DNA of 64,000 nt. It comes from Steroidobacteraceae bacterium (GTDB taxonomy: Bacteria; Pseudomonadota; Gammaproteobacteria; Steroidobacterales; Steroidobacteraceae). The notes beneath the pieces are model-generated. The model saw nothing but the letters and a program-made list of their open reading frames with translations. It was not told the DNA's origin and searched no databases. Numbering within the stretch: position 1 is the stretch's first letter; every line of letters starts with the position of its first letter. A program made the position numbers and the translations under genes. The stretch covers positions 124,001-188,000 of the forward strand of contig JAHCAM010000002.1 of NCBI GenBank assembly GCA_019634895.1. Direction: 5' to 3'. Shown one piece after another: positions 8,925 to 17,643 of this stretch.

Positions 8925-11730
8925 TGGCCGGCGGGCGGCCGCGCCCGCGCTGCTGGCTGCGCTGCTCGCGGCGCCGGCCGCGCCCGCGCAGGAGCAGGAG
9001 GAATCCTCGCGCTGGACGCGGACGCTCGAGCGCATCGCGAGCGGCGTGGTCGCGATCCAGATCGACGCGACCCGCGCCTTCGACACCGACTGGAACACCT
9101 CGTCCCAGGCCACCGGCTTCGTGGTGGATGCGAAGCGCGGCCTGATCCTCACCAACCGCCACGTCGTGACGCCGGGCCCGGTGACCGCGATGGCGACCTT
9201 CATCAACCGCGAGGAGGTCGAGCTGGTTCCGGTCTACCGCGACCCGGTGCACGACTTCGGCTTCTACCGTTACGACCCGTCGAAGCTGCGCTTCATCCAG
9301 CCGGTGGAGCTGCCGCTCTACCCGCAGGGCGCGCAGATCGGCGTCGAGATCCGCGTGGTCGGCAACGACGCGGGCGAGCAGCTCTCGATCCTCGCCGGGA
9401 CCCTGGCGCGGCTCGACCGGCAGGCCCCGGAGTACGGCGCCGGCAAGTACAACGACTTCAACACGTTCTACTACCAGGCGGCATCGTCCACTTCCGGCGG
9501 CTCGTCGGGCTCACCGGTGATCGACATCCAGGGCCGGGTGCTGGCGCTGAATGCGGGCGGCTCGACCGGCGCGGCCTCGAGCTTCTACCTGCCGCTGCCG
9601 CGCGTGGTGCGCGCACTGTCGCTGGTCCAGGCCGGCCGGCCGGTCGCCCGCGGCACCTTGCAGACCGTGTTCCGCTACACGCCCTACGACGAGCTGCGGC
9701 GGCTCGGCCTGCCGGGCGCGACCGAAGCCGAGGCGCGGCGTGCCGCGCCGGCCCGCACCGGCATGCTGGTGGTCACCGAGGTCCAGCCGGGCGCCGCCGC
9801 CTTCGGCCAGCTCGCGGTCGGCGACATCGTGGTCGGCGTCGACGGACGGATGGTCGTGGATTTCGATTCGCTGGGAGCGATCCTCGACGACGGCGTCGGC
9901 GGCAGCGTCGAGCTCGCGGTGGTGCGCGGCGGCGAGCGGCTCGCGTTCACGCTGCCGGTGCAGGACCTGCACGACATCACGCCGGACGAGTATCTCGAGA
10001 TCGGCGACGGCGTGATCCACACGCTGTCCTGGCAGATGGCGCGCCACATCAACGTGCCGGTGGCGGGCGTCTACGTCGCCAATCCCGGCTACATGTTCGG
10101 GTCCGCCGGCATCCCGCGCGGCGCCGTGCTGACCGAGCTCGCCGGCCGGCCGCTCGCCACGCTCGCGGACGCGCGCGCGGTGTTCGAGACGCTCGGTCAC
10201 CGGCAGCGCGTCACGCTGCGCTACTTCACGATGGAGGCATCGCGCACGCCGCAGCTGACGACGCTGCGGGTGGACCGTGCCTGGTTCCCGGCACGGCATT
10301 GCGTGCGCGACGACGCCAGCGGCCTGTGGCCCTGCGCGCCGATTGCGGCCGGACCGGACGCCGCGCCGCCGGGCCCGCGCACCACGCAGTTCGCCAGGAG
10401 CGGCGACCGCCTCGCGGACGCGATCGCGCCCTCGCTGGTGCTGGTCGAGTTCACCATGCCGTACTCGGTCTCGGGCGTGACCGAGCGCAACTACCACGGC
10501 ACCGGCGCCGTGCTCGATGCCGCGCGCGGCCTCGTGCTGGTGGACCGCAACACCGTGCCGGTCGCGATCGGCGACGTGCGCCTGACCTTCGCGGGCACCA
10601 TCGAGGTGGACGGCGCCGTCGAATACGTGCACCCGTTGCACAACCTGGCGGTGATCCGCTACGACCCGCTGCAGCTCGGCGCCACGCCCGTGCGCGCCAT
10701 CCGCCTCGCCGGCCGCGCGCCGGCGACCGGCGAGTCCGTGCATGTGGTCGGGATCAGCCGCGACAACCGCGTGGTCTCGCAGCAGGCGACGGTCGCCTCG
10801 CTCGGCCCGGTGGCGTTCCCGCTGTCGCGCACGCTGCAGTTCCGCGACGCCAACCTCGAGGTCGTGACCCTGGTCAACGGCCCGCAGGAATACGACGGCC
10901 TGATCGTGGACCGCAGGGGCGAGGTGCTCGCGCACTGGGCGAGCTTCGCCTACGAGAACGGACGCCAGCTCGAGCAGCAGAACATGGGCATCCCGGCCGG
11001 GGTCCTGCAGGAGACGCTCGAGTACGCCCGCGACGGGCGCACGCTGTACTCGGCGGAAGCCGAGTACGGCCTGTTGTCGCTCACCGAAGGGCGCCGGCTC
11101 GGCCTCGACGAGGCCTGGATCGACCGCCTCACGGCCCACAACCCGCAGCGCCGGCAGGTGCTCACGATCGAGCGGCTGGTCGCCGGTTCGCCCGCAGCCC
11201 GGCTGCTCGCGCCGGGCGACCTGGTGCTCGCCGTGGATGGCAGGATCGTCAACACCTTCGCCGAGGTCGGCGCCGCGGTGCGCGCGCCGCAGGTGACGAT
11301 GACGCTGTGGCGCTCGGGTTCGGAACTCACGGTGCCGCTGCCGACGGTGGCGCTGTCCGGCCGCGACATCGACCGCGTGCTGGTCTGGGCCGGCGCCACG
11401 CTGCAGGCGCCGCACCGCGCCATGGCCGCGCAGCGCGCCATCCAGCCCGACGGCGTGTTCATCGCGTTCTTCATGTACGGGTCGCCGGCCTCGCGCCACA
11501 AGCTGTGGGCCGGCAGGCGCATCACCGAAGTGGACGGCGTCCCGGTGCCGGACCTCGACGCGTTCATCCAGGCCGTCGCCGGGCGGCCGGACCGCTCCTC
11601 GCTGCGCCTCAGGACCGTCAGCTGGAACGACGCGGTCGAGGTGATCACGCTCAAGCTCGACCGGCACTACTGGCCGGCCTACGAGCTGCGGCGCACCGGC
11701 CCGGAGTGGCGGCGCATACCGCTCGAGTGA
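8896..11730 (+). CDS. double-HtrA serine protease with PDZ domains, Nma111-like
   Basis: This is a 944-residue secreted protease with two HtrA-like halves. An N-terminal export signal (about 13-31) is followed by protease module 1 with a complete trypsin-type triad: His89 in TNRHVV, Asp120 in PVHDFGF and Ser204 in GGSSGSPV. Two PDZ-like segments follow (GMLVVTEVQPGAAA, GVYVANPGYMFG). A second protease-like module starts near residue 530, but its triad positions are lost: VDRNTV replaces NRHVV, HNLAVIRYD replaces HDF, and the serine loop reads NGPQEYDG. Two more PDZ-like segments end the protein. This active-inactive double architecture is known from yeast Nma111 and fungal/plant relatives. 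It probably acts in periplasmic quality control; the substrate is unknown. Confidence 0.8.
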   Translation: MTRSATGWASGRRAAAPALLAALLAAPAAPAQEQEESSRWTRTLERIASGVVAIQIDATRAFDTDWNTSSQATGFVVDAKRGLILTNRHVVTPGPVTAMATFINREEVELVPVYRDPVHDFGFYRYDPSKLRFIQPVELPLYPQGAQIGVEIRVVGNDAGEQLSILAGTLARLDRQAPEYGAGKYNDFNTFYYQAASSTSGGSSGSPVIDIQGRVLALNAGGSTGAASSFYLPLPRVVRALSLVQAGRPVARGTLQTVFRYTPYDELRRLGLPGATEAEARRAAPARTGMLVVTEVQPGAAAFGQLAVGDIVVGVDGRMVVDFDSLGAILDDGVGGSVELAVVRGGERLAFTLPVQDLHDITPDEYLEIGDGVIHTLSWQMARHINVPVAGVYVANPGYMFGSAGIPRGAVLTELAGRPLATLADARAVFETLGHRQRVTLRYFTMEASRTPQLTTLRVDRAWFPARHCVRDDASGLWPCAPIAAGPDAAPPGPRTTQFARSGDRLADAIAPSLVLVEFTMPYSVSGVTERNYHGTGAVLDAARGLVLVDRNTVPVAIGDVRLTFAGTIEVDGAVEYVHPLHNLAVIRYDPLQLGATPVRAIRLAGRAPATGESVHVVGISRDNRVVSQQATVASLGPVAFPLSRTLQFRDANLEVVTLVNGPQEYDGLIVDRRGEVLAHWASFAYENGRQLEQQNMGIPAGVLQETLEYARDGRTLYSAEAEYGLLSLTEGRRLGLDEAWIDRLTAHNPQRRQVLTIERLVAGSPAARLLAPGDLVLAVDGRIVNTFAEVGAAVRAPQVTMTLWRSGSELTVPLPTVALSGRDIDRVLVWAGATLQAPHRAMAAQRAIQPDGVFIAFFMYGSPASRHKLWAGRRITEVDGVPVPDLDAFIQAVAGRPDRSSLRLRTVSWNDAVEVITLKLDRHYWPAYELRRTGPEWRRIPLE

Positions 11731-12731
11731 TGCTGCCGGATCCCGCCCGGATCGAGGAAGCCGTCCGGCTGCTGCGGGCGGGGCAGCTGGTCGCCTTCCC
11801 GACCGAGACGGTGTACGGCCTGGGCGGCGATGCCGGCAATCCCGTGGCCGTCGCCCGCATCTTCGCGGCCAAGGGCCGGCCCGCCGGTCATCCGCTGATC
11901 GTGCACCTGAGCGGCCTCGCCGCCGCGCGCGAATGGACCCGCGCCATGCCGGAGCCTGCGCTGCGGCTCGCAGAGTCGTTCTGGCCGGGGCCGCTGACGC
12001 TGGTGCTGCCGAAGGCCGGTCACGTCCTCGACGCGGTCACCGGCGGCCAGGACACGGTCGCCTTGCGCGCGCCGGCGCATCCCGTCGCCCGCGCGCTGCT
12101 CGCCGCCTTCGGCGGCGGCATTGCCGCGCCCTCCGCGAACCGCTACGGCCGCATCAGCCCGACGCGCGCGGCCGACGTGCGCGAAGAGCTGGGCGACGCG
12201 GTGGCGCTGGTGCTCGATGGCGGCGACTGCGAGGTCGGGCTCGAGTCCACGATCGTCGCCTGCCTGGGCGGGCGCGTGACGCTCCTGCGTCCCGGCGCCG
12301 TATCGCGCTCGCAGATCGAGGACGTGGTCGGGACCGTCTCCTTGCCCGATGCGAACGCGCCGCGCGCGCCGGGGCGCCTGCGCTCGCATTACGCCCCGCG
12401 CACGCCGCTCGCCCTGCTCGAAGCGCCGGCGCTGGCCGCCGAGGCCGCCCGCGCGCTTGCGGCGGGTGAGCGGATCGCGGTAATGGCGCGAAGCCCGGCG
12501 CCGCCGGACTGGCCGCAGCCCGGCTGGCGCCGGATGCCGGAGCAGCCGGCGGCCTACGGGCGCGTGCTGTACGCGACGCTGCGGGCACTGGATGCGGCGG
12601 GCGCGGCCAGGATCCTGGTCGAGTCGGTGCCGCGGGACGAGCCCTGGGCGGCGGTCGCCGACCGCCTCATGCGCGCGGCGGCAGCCGGCGACGGGCCGGC
12701 CGCCGCGGGCGACGTGCCCGAGGCGCCCTGA
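11730..12731 (+). CDS. tsaC: threonylcarbamoyl-AMP synthase, Sua5 type
   Basis: The enzyme makes threonylcarbamoyl-AMP from threonine, bicarbonate and ATP for the t6A37 modification of ANN-decoding tRNAs. The 333-residue product has the YrdC fold (FPTETVYGLGGDA, KGRPAGHPLIVH, APSANRYGRISPT) plus a C-terminal Sua5 domain after the linker APGRLRSHYAPRTPL. It is therefore the long Sua5 form rather than the short TsaC. Its ATG shares one base with the stop of the preceding gene (TGATG). Its stop directly abuts the convergent tolC stop, with no intergenic space and no visible terminator. Confidence 0.92.
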   Translation: MLPDPARIEEAVRLLRAGQLVAFPTETVYGLGGDAGNPVAVARIFAAKGRPAGHPLIVHLSGLAAAREWTRAMPEPALRLAESFWPGPLTLVLPKAGHVLDAVTGGQDTVALRAPAHPVARALLAAFGGGIAAPSANRYGRISPTRAADVREELGDAVALVLDGGDCEVGLESTIVACLGGRVTLLRPGAVSRSQIEDVVGTVSLPDANAPRAPGRLRSHYAPRTPLALLEAPALAAEAARALAAGERIAVMARSPAPPDWPQPGWRRMPEQPAAYGRVLYATLRALDAAGAARILVESVPRDEPWAAVADRLMRAAAAGDGPAAAGDVPEAP

Positions 12732-14117
12732 TCAGCGGACCCGGACGGATTCCGTCAGCAGCGCGTTGATCTCGGTCAGGCCCTGGGCATCGAGCGTGCC
12801 GGCGGCAAGCCGCAGACGCAGCACGTTCAGCAGGTAGTCGTAGCGGCTGCGCGAGTAGTTGGTCTCGGCCTCGAACAGGCGGCGGCGCGCATCCAGCACG
12901 TCCACCGAGGTGCGCGTACCGACCTCGTAGCCGGCCTCGGTCGCCTGCAGCGCCGTGCGCGCCGATTCGACCGCCTGCTTGAGCGACTGCACGCGCGCCA
13001 TTTCCGAACTGACGCCGAGGTAGGCGTCACGGGTCTCGCGCTCGGTCTCGCGCGCGGTGCGCTCGAGCCGTTCGCGCGCCGCGATGTGCCGGAACTCGGC
13101 CTGGCGCACGCGCGAGGAGGTGGCGCCGCTGGAGAAGATGGGCACCGTGACCTGCAGGCTGACCACGGTGCTTTCCGAATCGGAGTTGTCCGGGCCGCTG
13201 AATCCGCCTGAGAGGAGCGTGGCCTCGGAATCGAAATCCGAACGCGACACCACCAGGTCCAGGCTCGGCAGGTGCCCGCCGCGCTCGGAGCTGACGTTGT
13301 GCCGCGTGATGTCGGCCGCGAGCCGGCTCGAGATCAGGCGCGCGTTCTGCTCCATCGCGCGACGCACCCAGTCCTCCGGATTGGCCGGGTTCGGCGCGGC
13401 CAGCGGCATCTGGTTGTCGGGCTTGGACAGCTCGTCGAAGGTGTCCCCGGTCAGTTCGCGCAGGCGCTCGCCGGTCGTCGCCAGGTTGCGCTTGGCCTGG
13501 ATCAGGGTGGCGGTTGCCGAGTCGAAGGCCGCCTTCGCTTCCTGCACGTCGGTGACGGCGATCAGGCCGACTTCGAAACGCTTCTCCGACTGCTCGAGCT
13601 GGCGGCCGATCGCGTTGTGCGCCGCCTCCGCGGACTCCAGCGCATCCTGCGCGGCCAGCACGTTGAAGTAAGCCTCCGAGGTGCGCAGGATGAGGTCCTG
13701 CTGCGCGGCCAGGTAGTCGGCTTCGGCCTGCGCGACCTCCGCGCTGGCGCGCCGCAGCGCCGCCCAGTTCTGCCAGCTGAACACGTTCTGGCGCAGCTGC
13801 ACCTGCCAGTTGGTGCGCTCGAAGTCGCGCTGCGTGTCGCGCGTGAACACCGCGAAGGGGTCGGGCTGGAAGAACGTGCTCGATCCCTTCGAATCGCCGT
13901 CTTCATAGGAGCCGGTGGCATTGACCTGGGGCAGCAGCGCGGCGAGCGCCTGCGGCCTCGATTCGCGCGACGCGCGGCGATTGGCCTCGGCCTCGCGGAT
14001 GATCGGGTCGTTCGCGAGCGCGCGCTGGTACACGGCGCCGAGGTCGGCGGCAGAAGCACTGGTTGCGGCCACAGCCGCGGCCAGCAGGATCGTACGGACC
14101 AGGAATCGGGTGTTCAT
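12732..14117 (-). CDS. tolC: TolC family outer-membrane efflux channel
   Basis: TolC forms the outer-membrane and periplasmic tunnel for type I secretion and RND/MFS efflux. The 461-residue precursor has a signal peptide (LVRTILLAAAVAATSASA) and then the two homologous OEP repeats (LGAVYQRALANDPIIREAEA..., and a second repeat near LISSRLAADITRHNV). Coiled-coil segments and the C-terminal TSVDVLDARRRLFEAE block follow. ATG 14117 was chosen because it begins the signal peptide and has AGGA about 9 bases upstream; the in-frame start at 14150 would add 11 residues before it. pcm lies upstream, an arrangement common in gammaproteobacteria. Confidence 0.92.
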   Translation of the reverse strand: MNTRFLVRTILLAAAVAATSASAADLGAVYQRALANDPIIREAEANRRASRESRPQALAALLPQVNATGSYEDGDSKGSSTFFQPDPFAVFTRDTQRDFERTNWQVQLRQNVFSWQNWAALRRASAEVAQAEADYLAAQQDLILRTSEAYFNVLAAQDALESAEAAHNAIGRQLEQSEKRFEVGLIAVTDVQEAKAAFDSATATLIQAKRNLATTGERLRELTGDTFDELSKPDNQMPLAAPNPANPEDWVRRAMEQNARLISSRLAADITRHNVSSERGGHLPSLDLVVSRSDFDSEATLLSGGFSGPDNSDSESTVVSLQVTVPIFSSGATSSRVRQAEFRHIAARERLERTARETERETRDAYLGVSSEMARVQSLKQAVESARTALQATEAGYEVGTRTSVDVLDARRRLFEAETNYSRSRYDYLLNVLRLRLAAGTLDAQGLTEINALLTESVRVR

Positions 14118-14155
14118 GCGGGGCGTTCCTTCACGCGGGGAGGGCAGCAATGAAT

Positions 14156-14198
14156 ACTACTGTACTAGTAGTGTATATCACCAACTTACCCATAACAA
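14156..14198 (-). promoter_or_regulatory. tolC promoter with an overlapping palindromic operator candidate
   Basis: This is an AT-rich island in otherwise GC-rich DNA. On the minus strand, TTGTTA (14198-14193) and TATACA (14177-14172) form a -35/-10 pair with 15 bases between them; the alternative pair TGTTAT/TACACT has 16. Overlapping the -10 and presumed start is the inverted repeat ACTACT-GTACT-AGTAGT (14156-14172), with TACTAGTA at its heart. This is the place for a repressor to act. The regulator is unknown. Confidence 0.5.
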
Positions 14199-14293
14199 GG
14201 CTGACAAACAATGCCATTGATGTGGGCCAGGAAAACTCTTCCGGCCGCAAAATGAGACAGAAAGTGGTTCTGGCGCGCCAAAGCGTGGCGGCC

Positions 14294-14956
14294 TCAGAAA
14301 CGGAAGCGGGGCGCGGCGGTGGCGTGGACCAGCGGTTCGATTGACGTCTCGAAGAGGCTCTCCGCCAGCCAGGAATCCGGACCGGTACGGGTAACGAGCC
14401 GTGCTTCCATCGCCGGCGCGCTGCCGACGACGACGAACAGCCGTCCGCCGACCGTCAGCGCGCGCTCGAAGCGCGGGTCGTACACGGGCAGCGAGCCGGT
14501 GACGGCGATCACCGCGTACTGCGGCTCGAGCCGCCGTGCGAAGGCATCGGCGACCTCCACCGCGACACCCGTGAATCCCTCCGCCGCCAGCGTCCGCACC
14601 GCGCCAGCGGCGAGATCCGCGTGGATCTCCAGCGATTCGACCTGGCCTGCGAGCTGCGCCAGGCAGGCTGCGAAAAAACCGGTGCCGGTGCCGATTTCGA
14701 GCGCCCGTTCGCCGCGCTCGGGCGCCAGCGCCTGCAGGATGCGCCCTTCCAGCGCCGGCGGCAGCATGGTCTGGCCGTGGCCGATCGGGATCGCCGTGTC
14801 GGCGAACGCCACGGCGCGAAATCCCGCCGGCACGAAGCGCTCGCGCGGCACCGCGGACAGCGCCTCGAGCACGCGTGCGTCCAGCACCGAAGCGGCGCGG
14901 ACCTGCTGTTCGATCATCTGCCGCCGGGCGGCTTCCGTCTCTGCGTCCATGACCAT
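14294..14956 (-). CDS. pcm: protein-L-isoaspartate O-methyltransferase family protein
   Basis: PCMT enzymes methylate isoaspartyl residues in damaged proteins using SAM. The 220-residue product has RQMIEQQVRAASVLD, VPRERFVPAGFRA, IGHGQTMLPPALEGRIL and the SAM-binding motif ALEIGTGTGFFAACLA. It belongs to the subgroup usually encoded just upstream of tolC, whose protein-repair activity is less certain than that of classical Pcm. ATG 14956 is followed two codons later by another ATG (14950), and neither has a strong ribosome binding site. It ends 176 bases before tolC; that gap holds the tolC promoter island. Confidence 0.85.
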   Translation of the reverse strand: MVMDAETEAARRQMIEQQVRAASVLDARVLEALSAVPRERFVPAGFRAVAFADTAIPIGHGQTMLPPALEGRILQALAPERGERALEIGTGTGFFAACLAQLAGQVESLEIHADLAAGAVRTLAAEGFTGVAVEVADAFARRLEPQYAVIAVTGSLPVYDPRFERALTVGGRLFVVVGSAPAMEARLVTRTGPDSWLAESLFETSIEPLVHATAAPRFRF

Positions 14957-15063
14957 TATGGTGAATCGCCGCGGGGGCGAGCACAAGCGTGGGATATGCT
15001 GAGGCAGGCCGCGAAGCATACCGAAAAAGACGGTCCCGCGGCTCCCGCGCGGAACCGGAGGGG

Positions 15064-17259
15064 ATGGCAGACCGCATGACGGTCCCGGTGATCGCTGGCA
15101 TCGCGTCCGCGATACTTGCCGTCGCACTTGCCGTCGTCGTCCTGGTACAGCGGCGCAGGCTGCGGCGGCTCGTGGACGAGGCAGAGACCGCGCACCAGGC
15201 CGGGCGCGGCAGCGCCCCCGCGTCCGCGAACGGCACCCGCGCGATGCTCGCCGCGATGCGCGAGCCGGCGCTGCTGCACGGCGAGCGCATCGAGGCCGTC
15301 AATGAAGCGTTCGCGACGCTGATCGGCATCCCCGTGCCCCAGCTCGTGGGACGCAGCCTGCCCGAGCTGGTCGACAGGGATTACGCGGGGCTCGCCGAGA
15401 ACGCGATCGCACGCGCACTCGAGGGCGGCGAAGGCCCGGCGCTGGCCGAGGTGGAACTCGCGGACAGCCACGGTCAGGTCACGCGGCTCGAGCTGTCCGG
15501 CAGCGCGCTCGAGTCGGCCGGGCGCCGGCTCGCGTTGTTCACCGCGCTCGAGATGCTTCCCAGGAGCGGCGAGGCGCCGCGCGCGGCGCCCGCGCGCGCG
15601 GAACTCGCGCTCGAGGCGCTCGGCGAGGGGCTGGTGACCACCGATGCGCACGGACTGGTGGACTACGTCAACCGTGCGGCGGAGGCCATGACCGGGCTGC
15701 GTCGCGCCGACGCCGTGGACCAGCCATTCGGCGCGCTGCTCGGCTTCGTGGACGAGCATGACCGCCGGCCGCTGCCCGATCCGGTGCAGCAATGCCTGGC
15801 CGCCGGCGCGCGGGTCAACCTGGGGCGGCGCGCGCTCATGATTGCGCGCGGCACCGGCAGCGAGCTCGGCGTCGAGGCCTCGGCCTCGCCGATCCGCGGC
15901 CGCGACGGCGAGGTCGCGGGCGTCGCCGTGGTGCTGCACGACGTGAGCGAGCTGCGCGGCATCACCCAGCAGATGTCCTACCAGGCGAGCCACGACGCGC
16001 TCACCGGCCTGGTCAACCGGCGCGAGTTCGAGCGCCGGCTGCAGGAGGCGCTGGAAGTCGCGCGCGCGGGGCGCCAGAGCCACGTGATGTGCTACCTGGA
16101 TCTCGACCGCTTCAAGGCCGTTAACGACACCAGCGGCCACCTCGCGGGCGACAACATGCTGCGTGAGATCGCGGCGCTGGTCCGCGAGGCGGTGCGCGAC
16201 TCGGACACGGTCGCGCGGCTCGGCGGCGACGAGTTCGGCGTGCTGCTGGTCGGCTGCCCGCTGGAGAAGGCGCGCCAGATCGCGGACGACATCTGGCGTG
16301 CGATCGGCGAGTACCGCTTCGTGTGGAAGGACCGGATCTTCAGCGTCGGCGTCAGCATCGGCCTGGTCGAGGTCACGCGCGAGAGCGGCTCGCTCGAGGA
16401 GCTCCTGGGCGCGGCCGATTCCGCCTGCTACGTCGCCAAGCGCCAGGGCGACAACCACGTGCACGTCTACTCCGCGCACGACGAGGCGGTCGCGCGCAGC
16501 CGCGGCGAGATCCACTGGCTGCAGCGGCTGCAGGCGGCGCTGCGCGACGGCTTCTTCGAGCTGTACGTGCAGCCGATCGAGCCGACGCGCCCCGGCGGGG
16601 CCGGCGGCGGCCCGGCGATGGAGGTGTTCGTGCGCCTGCACGACGAAGGCCAGCCGGTCGCGCCGGCAGAGTTCTTCCCCGCCGCGGAGCGCTACCGGCT
16701 GATGTCGCTGATCGACCGCTGGGTGCTCGGCTCGGCGCTGGCCGCGCTCACGGCCGGCGCCATCCGGCTGCCGGCGGGGCGCAGCCTGTCGGTCAACGTG
16801 TCGGCGCAGACGCTCGCCGACCCGACCTTCCTGGAGTTCGTGGTCGAGGAGCTCGACCGTACCGGCGTCGCGCCCCAGCAGATCTGCTTCGAGGTCGCGG
16901 AGACCTCGGTCATCGGCAACATCGAACAGGCGCGGCGCTTCATCGACGTGCTGCACGGCATGGGCTGCCGCTTCGCGCTCGACGATTTCGGCACCGACCT
17001 CGGCGGATTCGCCAACCTGCGGCAGCTGCCGATGGACTACCTGAAGATCGGCGGCGATTTCATGCGCGACCTCGGCCGCGACTCGGTGAACCAGGCGATG
17101 GTGAGCGCCGTGGTGGGCATGGCGCGCACGCTGAACTTCCGCCTGGTCGCCGAGCAGATCGAGGACCTGGCCGCGCTCGAGGCCGCGCGCGCCATGGGCA
17201 TCGACTTCGTGCAGGGCTACGCGATCGGCCGGCCGCGGCCGCTGGCGCCGGCCGCCTGA
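15064..17259 (+). CDS. membrane-anchored PAS-GGDEF-EAL signalling protein
   Basis: This protein of about 731 residues is likely to make and/or break cyclic-di-GMP. One N-terminal membrane helix (VIAGIASAILAVALAVVVLV) precedes PAS-like regions. The GGDEF domain has RLGGDEFGVLL, the canonical active site. The EAL domain reads MEVFVRL where EAL is expected and LKIGGDF where LKID is usual. It keeps the conserved N (NVSAQ), E (EVAET), DD (LDDFGTD), K, E (AEQIED) and Q (VQGYAIG), so hydrolysis cannot be excluded. ATG 15064 sits immediately after GGAGGGG and ATG 15076 lies 12 bases after it, so either may be used. The gene is divergent from pcm. Confidence 0.85.
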   Translation: MADRMTVPVIAGIASAILAVALAVVVLVQRRRLRRLVDEAETAHQAGRGSAPASANGTRAMLAAMREPALLHGERIEAVNEAFATLIGIPVPQLVGRSLPELVDRDYAGLAENAIARALEGGEGPALAEVELADSHGQVTRLELSGSALESAGRRLALFTALEMLPRSGEAPRAAPARAELALEALGEGLVTTDAHGLVDYVNRAAEAMTGLRRADAVDQPFGALLGFVDEHDRRPLPDPVQQCLAAGARVNLGRRALMIARGTGSELGVEASASPIRGRDGEVAGVAVVLHDVSELRGITQQMSYQASHDALTGLVNRREFERRLQEALEVARAGRQSHVMCYLDLDRFKAVNDTSGHLAGDNMLREIAALVREAVRDSDTVARLGGDEFGVLLVGCPLEKARQIADDIWRAIGEYRFVWKDRIFSVGVSIGLVEVTRESGSLEELLGAADSACYVAKRQGDNHVHVYSAHDEAVARSRGEIHWLQRLQAALRDGFFELYVQPIEPTRPGGAGGGPAMEVFVRLHDEGQPVAPAEFFPAAERYRLMSLIDRWVLGSALAALTAGAIRLPAGRSLSVNVSAQTLADPTFLEFVVEELDRTGVAPQQICFEVAETSVIGNIEQARRFIDVLHGMGCRFALDDFGTDLGGFANLRQLPMDYLKIGGDFMRDLGRDSVNQAMVSAVVGMARTLNFRLVAEQIEDLAALEAARAMGIDFVQGYAIGRPRPLAPAA

Positions 17260-17322
17260 GGGTGCCAGAATCCGCCGGTTGTTCCGCCAGGCGGATCAAG
17301 AAACGACAGAGGAGGGAAGGGG

Positions 17323-17616
17323 ATGAATGAAGTCGCAGGCAAGGCGCCCGACACTTCGCTGGTGAAGCCAGCGTGGATCGTGCTGATCGTCGGCTGGGTG
17401 ATCATGTTGCTGCCGATACCGATGACCGGCTGGCTCGGGGGCGTGATCGCCGGCATCGGCGGCTGCATCCTCGCCATCGTCAACCTGGTCCGCGGCGTGG
17501 TCGGCATCGGCATCGTGCAGCTGCTGTGCGCGTTGATCGTGACGCCGATCGTCTACTGGATCGGGCTCGCGATCTTCGGCGCTGCCCTGGTCAGCGCCGC
17601 CGGCGCCGCCGGCTGA
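17323..17616 (+). CDS. small hydrophobic membrane protein of unknown function
   Basis: This 97-residue protein has three predicted membrane segments (WIVLIVGWVIMLLPIPM, a glycine/isoleucine-rich helix GVIAGIGGCILAIVNLV, and LLCALIVTPIVYWIGLAIF). A strong GAGGAGGGAAGGGG site precedes the ATG, so it is probably translated. It follows the GGDEF-EAL gene by 63 bases on the same strand and may share its transcript. No family motif was recognised. Confidence 0.7.
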   Translation: MNEVAGKAPDTSLVKPAWIVLIVGWVIMLLPIPMTGWLGGVIAGIGGCILAIVNLVRGVVGIGIVQLLCALIVTPIVYWIGLAIFGAALVSAAGAAG

Positions 17617-17643
17617 TCTCGCGCGCGCCGCCGCCGGGGCGGC

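Noticed and set aside
6351..9206. A 951-residue minus-strand open frame opposite gcvPB, dgkA and the kinase
   Set aside because: It is rich in His/Arg/Val/Gly with no domains, as expected for the antisense of GC-rich genes, and overlaps well-supported genes.
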